Assembly: GCA_029215795.1 (NCBI GenBank)
Contig: JARDYH010000005.1
Span: forward strand, 17,144,001-17,208,000
Source of the DNA: Anniella stebbinsi
Lineage: Eukaryota > Chordata > Lepidosauria > Squamata > Anniellidae
Direction of reading: 5' to 3'
Length of the DNA stretch: 64,000 nucleotides
The stretch's first letter is position 1. Each line of letters opens with the position of its first letter. The notes below the pieces were generated by a model. The model was not told where the DNA came from. It ran no database searches and saw nothing but the letters and a program-made list of their open reading frames with translations. This document shows, piece by piece, positions 57,428 through 64,000 of the stretch. A program made the position numbers and the translations under genes.

Positions 57428-57800
57428 GTGCCTCCTCTGAGAGAAGCTTTTAGGGCAACAACAAGGGAGAGGGCATTCTCTGTGGTGGCCCCTGATTATG
57501 GAACGATCTCCCCAGTGAAGCCTGCCTGGCACCAACATTTTTATCTTTTGGGCAATACATTAAGACCTTCCTCTACTCTCAGAAATTTGGCTGCATATGA
57601 TGAGGTTTTTCATCTGGAATTTCTTATTGTTAAAAAAAAAATAAAGCCGTGTGTGTGTGTGTGTTTATATCTTTGTATGTAAATAGTTTTGATATTATGC
57701 ACAATATTGTATTTTTAAGGGTTTACATGTCTGTAAACTGCCCAGAGAACTTTGGCTATTGGGCAGAAGAGAAATGTAATAAATGAAATAAATGCAGGAT
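57428..57800 (+). mobile_element. L2/CR1-like LINE 3' end
   Basis: The start reads REAFRATTRERAFSVVAPD, matching the ORF2 C-terminus of vertebrate LINEs (RAFSV.AP..W). It is followed by 3' UTR with GTAAACTGCCCAGAGAAC and a GAAATAAATG-like tail. Confidence 0.75.
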
Positions 57801-57994
57801 ATTCTCTCCACCTCTAAATACCCCCACACACATCAGCTCTTTCTTGGAGAAAAATCAACTACGCAAGGCCAAAGCACACAACAAATGCCACTTCTAACAT
57901 GGCCCCAAGAATCGACATAAGCAAGGATAGGACTCTGGGGAGTTGTGGCTGATATGAAGCCTGACTGCAGTTTCTATTTCTTCCCTTTCCTTAG

Positions 57995-58105
57995 CTCCTC
58001 CTGCCTTTCCTACAGATGTGTCAGGCAGCATCTCCCACCATTCCCTGCTCCCAGCTGGCTGGGAATGATGGGTGTTGCAGTCCGACACATCAGGAGAGGA
58101 CCTGA
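57995..58105. mobile_element. palindromic MITE, diverged
   Basis: CTACAGATGTGTCAGGCAGC and ATGATGGGTGTTGCAGTCCG arms. Confidence 0.6.
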
Positions 58106-58365
58106 AGGCTGCTATACAGACTGAATTCCTTAGCTACATCATCTTTGTGCATCACTCAGCACTAAAATGAAAAGAGGGAGGGACAATATGATATTAGCAC
58201 TACATGCAGTGATGTTATATTTGCCTAGTTATAATGCAACAGCAGTATTCCCCAGACGTCTGGAAAACGGTTGGCATACATTTCCTTCTGCTGAATTAAA
58301 ATTGGAGCCTGACGTCACTCTTCACCTGAAAAGGTTTGCTTTTACTTCTGTAGGATGTACAGTGG

Positions 58366-58545
58366 AGGCTGGTGGCTCCTGTTTCAGTTGGGCGGTGAAT
58401 CCGCTCTGGGTTTCAGTCAGAACCTGTCAGCACCCTAAAGGAATTATCCAAGGTTCCGAACCCATTTGGGGAAGAGGATTCAGCACTTTGCATAGCTCCA
58501 TTGACAAAATGCTCCATTGACAAAAGTGTCATCCGAATGCAGCCT
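58366..58545. mobile_element. palindromic CAGTGGAGGCTGG element plus a Harbinger-like end
   Basis: Starts CAGTGGAGGCTGGTGGCTCC (58371). The right arm is truncated after GCATAGCTCC, and at 58526-58545 GTCATCCGAATGCAGCC, an end of the GGCTGAATTC family, follows. Confidence 0.6.
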
Positions 58546-59057
58546 ATGTCTTACTTACTACAGATTAAGGGTTCTAGCAACCTAGCTAGTTATTGTAGGA
58601 GTCTATCATCTTGTTAGGAGTAGTTCTGCAGACATCTCTTATCAATCCCCTGAAGAAGGCCTTAAAAAAAACAACACAGGGCGAAACGCATTGGGCTTGG
58701 AAATAAAGTATTTTAGCATCCTGAAAACCTGCTTCTCTCCCCCCCCCTTTTTGGGGGGGTCCTGATTTGGATGCTCTCCTCCTTTTTGGTTTTTCATCTA
58801 CCTTCTAACCACCACCTTCTTCCAATACATAATATCAGGCAATCTTTATTGCATGCATCCTCACAACACACCCTTCTCAGCCAGGAGATGCTTTAAAAAC
58901 CCATTTTATTGATGGCTCACTGAGTCTGATAAAGAAAGCAAATTGTTGAGCTGGCCCACTGGCTCAATTGAGATGATCAGAAACAAGCTGTGGACTTCCA
59001 TGCTCCCTCCTTCTCTCTTGTATGTTGCTTCCCTCTCCATTCCCTGTTTAGCACTGC

Positions 59058-59183
59058 CCATAGATTGTGGTGGGGGTAGAGTTCAGCACTTTGGATAGTT
59101 CCTTTAGAGTTCTGGCTGGTTCTCATTAAATTCAGAATGGATTCACATCCCTGCTGCAATTGAAGCCACCAGCCTCCACTGGG
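59058..59183. mobile_element. palindromic CAGTGGAGGCTGG element, right half
   Basis: AGTTCAGCACTTTGGATAG to CCACCAGCCTCCACTGG. Confidence 0.68.
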
Positions 59184-59189
59184 TGGATC

Positions 59190-60270
59190 CTAGATTGGTG
59201 AATTATGCTTAGCACACTTTGTGCTATGGTTACTGACCCCAGTTTCATTAAGCAGAACCACAACAACCCATGGTTAGAGCTACGTGGGAAATAGAAGGAA
59301 ATAATTATTCTTGATCTTCAGAACCACAGCCTGGTGATTCCTTTCAACAGAGCCAGTGAGTTCAGGCTAAGGTGGGAATTAAACTCATGGATCCTAGCTC
59401 CCTGTTTAAAATCCTGTTCAGCCAATATCTAGGGGAGCATCTAGCCTGGCATGTCGAATAATCAGCAACAGAAAAAGTCACAGGCATAACAATATTACTA
59501 CCATTTAAAAATCACTAATGCAATACACTATAAATATAGAGCACAAATTTTATTCAAATGGGGTGGGGGGGGGGGTGATCCCTGAAATATTTAAAAGATA
59601 ATAAGAATGATTTTTTTTAAAAAAAAAAAAAGGTCAATTGCATACAAAATAATGTATGACAAATTCTCAGAGCCCAGCACTGGCTATGTAGGATTGAAAA
59701 AAGTCAATATATAGTCCATAAGATGATGGAATGGTGGTTCAAATCACTCCTTGCTGGATGCTCATGGAAATAAGAGAGGACAGAATTCTTGGCACCATGA
59801 TCTCCAAGCGAAGCTAAAGGCATTTTGGCCTATATGGCCTTCCTCGGTAGCTTAAATCAAAACAAAGATGAATTCCTTTAAAATAATGTATGTTATTACA
59901 AATATATTTAAAAATTATAATACTCACTAGTACATAAAAGTGCATGTGTCAAGTTTCATACGTATGATTATAGCTTTAGATGCAGAGGTTTGAGTACACA
60001 GAGTGCAATTTTTAATCTTTGTTTGGTCTTAAAAGGGGCTTGCAACACCGCAGAGTCTGGCGTAGACACTAATGATTTCCAGCTAGCGATGTAGCTGATC
60101 TCTGTCTTTTCCAGGCATCTTGGAATTTATAGCTTACTGTCACATCTGGATGATGTCCTGATTTCCCTCCATCGCAGCTTATGCTGGAATCCATCGCAGC
60201 ATTGGGGCAATGAAGGCCTAATCAGCAATATTATTGAGCACACAAAGCATAACTCTTTCTCACCAACATC
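59190..60270. other. no recognised feature
   Basis: AT-rich sequence with a G-run near 59568 and an A/T tract near 59610. No ORF of note. Confidence 0.4.
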
Positions 60271-60277
60271 CCCCCAG

Positions 60278-60422
60278 CACAACCTCCCTCAACCTGGTGC
60301 CCTCTAGATGTTTGGGACTACAATGCCCAACGTTCCTGACCATTTGTCGTGCTGGCTGGGGCTGATGGGAGTTGAAGTTCAAAACATCCAGAGGACACCA
60401 CCAAGTCGGGGAAAGCTGCCTA
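60278..60422. mobile_element. palindromic MITE (GGACTACAACTCCCAT family)
   Basis: CCTCAACCTGGTGCCCTCTAG left arm, GGGGAAAGCTGCC right end. Confidence 0.72.
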
Positions 60423-60692
60423 GCAAACGCTGGTCATTACTTCATCTATTCATTTCTATGGAGGAAGTCCAGGGGTGCACCCTTAGGTAAGGGGTACATT
60501 TGACAGAAGGAAATATTCTTTTTCCATCAAAGATAGCATTCCTTCATAGGTAATCTGTCAGGGGTCTCATGTGAGCAGGAGCCAAAGCCAGGAGTGGGCA
60601 GGGCAAGATAAAAAAAGTGGGTGTGTTGCCTCTTTTCCTTTTGTCTTTGTCACCCCCCCCCTTTCCCCTCTCCCTCTTTTTCCCACCCATCA

Positions 60693-60912
60693 GCAGCGAA
60701 GGCTGATGGCTCCTATGTCAGTAGGGATGCGTATCTGCTCTGGGTTTCAGTCAGAACCAGTCTGAAAGAGCTATCCAAGTAGCTGAACCCTATCCACAAA
60801 CTAGGTTCAGCACCTTGGATAGCTCCTTTAGCAGTCTGACTGGTTCCAACTGAAACCCAGAGCAGAATCACTGCCCCACTGACATGGGGGCCACCAGCCT
60901 CCACTGCCCAGT
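60693..60912. mobile_element. palindromic CAGTGGAGGCTGG element, both arms
   Basis: GCTGATGGCTCC...GGGTTTCAGTCAGAACC, then the inverse to GGCCACCAGCCTCCACTG. Confidence 0.72.
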
Positions 60913-61189
60913 AGGCTGCCAGGAAAGGACTCTCTTGCCATACGACTGAACTGATTGCCTGCAGAGGGCTTTTGAAATGAGGCTGAGGCCCACTAATCCT
61001 GCCCCCTCAGTTATCCCAGGATTTGGAAAGAGTCACGTGTTCCCTCCTGCAACTGCAAACAAGGCTACTGCCTGTTTAATATGTCCCATAGAACTCAATG
61101 GGAGTCATAAACACCACCAAACCGGCATAGCCTGCCCTCCTCATCTACACAACCACAGCCTAGGTTTTGTTTCTTAGCCCTGACAAGCA

Positions 61190-61300
61190 TTGGCTCCCAG
61201 CCTTGGTTCCCCAGATGTTGTTTGGTTAAAACTGCCAACATGCCTGACCATTGGGGATGATGGGGGTTGTGGTCCAATAACTTTGGGGAGCTCCTCTGCC
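61190..61300. mobile_element. palindromic MITE, diverged
   Basis: CCCCAGATGTTGTTTGG and ATGATGGGGGTTGTGGTCC arms. Confidence 0.6.
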
Positions 61301-61488
61301 CTAAAGTGAGATGGAGCCTTGGAAACTATATGAAAACACACAATACACAGGCTTTTCTCCATGAGGCCTTTCACCTGCCACTTTACCAAGGCTTCTACTT
61401 CCAGATGCTTTGTGAGATTAAGATCAGCTCCTTTACATTGTTTTTTTCCTGGGATTTTTCTTTCTCTGCTTTTCAATATGCTATTATT

Positions 61489-61808
61489 TAGGGTGACTAG
61501 ATAAAATCCAGGTCAGGGCTCATGTAACTTTAACAGTTGTATAGAAAAGGGAATTTCAGCCAGAGTCATTTGTATGCAATTAGTTCCTGGTTAAATTCCC
61601 TCTTTATCACTACAGTTAAAGTTGCAGGCACTATACTAGAGTGACCATATAGCAAAGAAGGCAGGGCCCCCTCAACTTTAACTGTTGTGATAAAGAGGGA
61701 ATTTCACCAGGAACTAATTGCATACAAATGACACCGGCTGAAATTCCCTTTTCTCTACAACTATTAAAGTTACATGAGCCCTGACCTGGATTTTATCTAG
61801 TCACCCTA
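61489..61808. mobile_element. hAT-like foldback MITE
   Basis: 320 bp with exact 8-bp duplications CTATTATT (61481-61488, 61809-61816) and TAGGGTGACTAG ends. Confidence 0.88.
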
Positions 61809-61829
61809 CTATTATTTATTATTTTATTT

Positions 61830-64000
61830 TATTACATCTTTATACTGCACATCAGTTGAAGCTCTCTGGGTAGTGCACAATTAAAAACCATAAAATTAAC
61901 AATATAAATTTAAACATTAAAAAGTTAAAAAGGCAGTGTAAAACGAGCTACATTAAAAATCAGGGGAAGCCTGTGTAAAAAGGTATGTTTTCAGGAGGCG
62001 TTTAAAAGATGTAATGTTTTCTGCCTCCCGAACCACATGAGGGAGGGTTTTCCAGAGGGTGGGTGCCACTACAGAGAAGGCCCGTCACCGAGGTTCTTCA
62101 TGGTGGCATTCCATTTGTCTCAGAATGGCCAGTAGGGCCTCCTCTGAGGATCGTAGTTGTCGTTAGGGGTGTGCACGGACCCCCCGGATCGGATCGGGAC
62201 CCGGATCGGGACCTCCAATTTTGTCCCGGACCGGTTCGGACAAAATCGGAGGCCCCCCGGACCGGATCGAGTCCGATCCCGACCCAAAAATCGTAAATTT
62301 TTGGATCGGCCGCCATTTTTTTCCCCATAGACTTGCATTGCAATGCAAGTCTATGAGGAAAAAATGGCGGCGGGTGGGTAAGGGGGGGCCTAACTCCCTC
62401 CCCCCCCCGGGGCCGTCCGCTGTGGACGGCCCCGGCAGGTAAACCCCCTCCCCCGCGCTCCCTACCCCCCCTGGGGCCGCCCGCTTCCATCCGCTGGCGC
62501 CCGCGGGCGCCAGCGGATAGAAGCGGACGGCTCCGGGGGGGGGGGTAAGCCCCCTTCCCCGCCACTTACCTTCTCGGCCCGTCCGGCGCCGGCGGCTACT
62601 ACCAGCGGGCTCCGCGGCCTACTCTTGAGTAGCGCGCCGGGTGATGACATCACCCGGCGCGCCACCCTGGAGCAGGCCGCGGAGCCTGCTGGTAGTAGTA
62701 GGCGCCGGCGCCGGACGGGAGCCGCCGGGCCGGGCAGGTAAGGGCTCCCCTCCCCCCTCCCCCCTCCGCGCGCCCCCTCCTCCCCTCCACGCACCCCCTC
62801 CTTACCTTTCCGGCCCGGCGGCTCCCGTCCGGCGCCGGCGCCTACTACTTCCAGCAGGCTCCGCGGCCTACTCTAGAGTAGCGCGCCGGGTGATGACATC
62901 ACCCGGCGCGCCATCCTAGAGCAGGCCGCGGAGCCTGCTGGGAGTAGTAGGCGCCGGCGCCGGACGGGAGCCGCCGGGCCGGAAAGGTAAGGGCCCCCCT
63001 CCCCCCTCCGCGCGCCCCCTCCTCCCCTCCACGCACCCCCTCCTTACCTTTCCGGCCCGGCGGCTCCCGTCCGGCGCCGGCGCCTACTACTTCCAGCAGG
63101 CTCCGCGGCCTACTCTAGAGTAGCGCGCCGGGTGATGACATCACCCGGCGCGCCATCCTAGAGCAGGCCGCGGAGCCTGCTGGGAGTAGTAGGCGCCGGC
63201 GCCGGACGGGAGCCGCCGGGCCGGAAAGGTAAGGGCCCCCCTCCCCCCTCCGCGCGCCCCCTCCTCCCCTCCACGCACCCCCTCCTTACCTTCCCGGCCC
63301 GGTGGCTCCCGTCCGGCGCCGGCGCCTACTACTACCAGCAGGCTCCGCGGCCTGCTCTAGAGTAGCGCGCCGGGTGATGACATCACCCGGCGCGCCACCC
63401 TAGAGCAGGCCGCGGAGCCTGCTAGTAGTAGTAGGCGCCGGCGCCGGACGGGAGCCACCGGGCCGAGAAGGTAAGTGCCCCCCTCCTCCCCCCCCCGCTG
63501 TCCACTTTCATCGGCGGGCGCCCGCTGGCGCCCGCCAATGGAAGCGGCGGTGGGCGCCAGTGGGCGCCCGCCGATCCGCCGATCCGCCGAACCGGTTCGG
63601 AGCTTTTTCGGACCGGTTCGGATTGGATCGGCCGATCCAGCTGCGGGATCGGAAATCGGATAATTTATCCGATTTCCCACTGGACCGGACTCGGATCGTG
63701 GATCGGGTCCGATCCAGTGCACATCCCTAGTTGTCGTCCAGGTATATAAGGGAAGGCAGTCTGCTAGGTATGCTGCTCCCAAGTTGTTTAGGGCTTTGTA
63801 AGATAACAGCATAACCTTGTTTGTGGCTCGGTAGCTAACAGGCAGCCAGTGCAGTTCTTTAACACAGGTTTTATAAGAGCAGAGCTAGGTGTCCCTGTGA
63901 GCACCATAGCTGCTGCGTTCTGCACTAGCTGCAGCTTCCGAATCACACACATGGGTAGCCCCTCATAGAGTGCATTACAGTAATCTAGTCGTGAGGTTAC
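61830..64000 (-). mobile_element. L2-like LINE, minus strand, interrupted, runs off the window
   Basis: The pieces are 61830-62163 (3' UTR and ORF2 end) and 63738-64000. On the minus strand the right piece encodes a [18 protein letters not shown] and [19 protein letters not shown] stretch typical of ORF2. The 1566-bp hAT-like element lies between. Confidence 0.8.
62164..63729. mobile_element. GC-rich hAT-like element (TAGGGGTGTGCAC ends)
   Basis: 1566 bp with an exact 8-bp duplication GTTGTCGT at 62156-62163 and 63730-63737. It is related to 9320-10797 through the same subterminal GATCCG blocks, the same ATGCAATGCAAGTCTATG hairpin and the same palindromic core. The core forms a regular array of about four units of roughly 242 bp (62560-63480), each containing GGTGATGACATCACCCGG flanked by long inverted arms. 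It interrupts a LINE on the minus strand. Confidence 0.88.

Noticed and set aside
62098..63812. CpG-island promoter or CRISPR-like repeat array
   Set aside because: The array has about 242-bp units without spacers, inside a transposon with an 8-bp duplication, in a vertebrate genome. The ORFs are repeat-derived.

Overview
The window looks like nuclear DNA of a squamate reptile (lizard or snake). The evidence is the repeat population: CR1- and L2-type LINE tails, a tRNA-Ala-derived SINE with the box sequence GCATGCAGAAGGTCCCAGG, MIR-like SINEs, and very many palindromic DNA-transposon derivatives. There are no operons, no long host ORFs and no RNA genes. Nearly all ATG-to-stop ORFs are chance or repeat-derived. 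Species and repeat-family assignments rest on recognition, not on a database search.

The one host gene I can support lies on the minus strand at the left. Five short exons, each with consensus splice sites and compatible phases, run from 19002 down to 1896: 18830-19002 (with the start codon), 12416-12458, 4477-4526, 3482-3535 and 1896-1932. Their spliced product matches the N-terminus of the TESPA1/ITPRID (KRAP) family of IP3-receptor-binding proteins, including the hallmark TSFEDDLSLGAE. TESPA1 is the best fit. The gene continues past the left edge. A possible upstream exon lies at 24712-24842. From about 19 kb to the right end I see 5' flanking or intergenic DNA.

The only other gene-derived sequence is a processed retrocopy of AGFG1 (ArfGAP with FG repeats) at 35905-37918. 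It is intronless, flanked by a perfect 16-bp target-site duplication, and has no poly(A) tail. It has lost its start codon and a central segment, carries frameshifts and a stop, and is split by a 226-bp MITE.

The rest is layered mobile DNA. (1) A roughly 320-bp hAT-like foldback family (ends TAGGGTGACC or TAGGCTGACC) has at least ten copies, several with 8-bp duplications. (2) A second hAT-like group shares TAGGGATGTGCAC ends and 8-bp duplications but carries very different interiors: GC-rich tandem palindromes (9320-10797, 62164-63729), an AT-rich multi-hairpin (17232-18102) and inverted CCACCAT-type minisatellites (50880-51890). (3) A Harbinger-like MITE group with 3-bp duplications (14609, 33629, 36881, 38219, 40108) is present. 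(4) A palindromic 'ggactacaactcccat' MITE occurs about fourteen times. (5) A palindromic CAGTGGAGGCTGG element occurs about seven times. (6) A mariner-like TA-flanked element lies at 48998. These nest up to three deep, which gives a readable relative chronology. A further striking feature is an almost perfect 190-bp inverted duplication of purine-rich DNA at 28959-29151 and 29482-29670.
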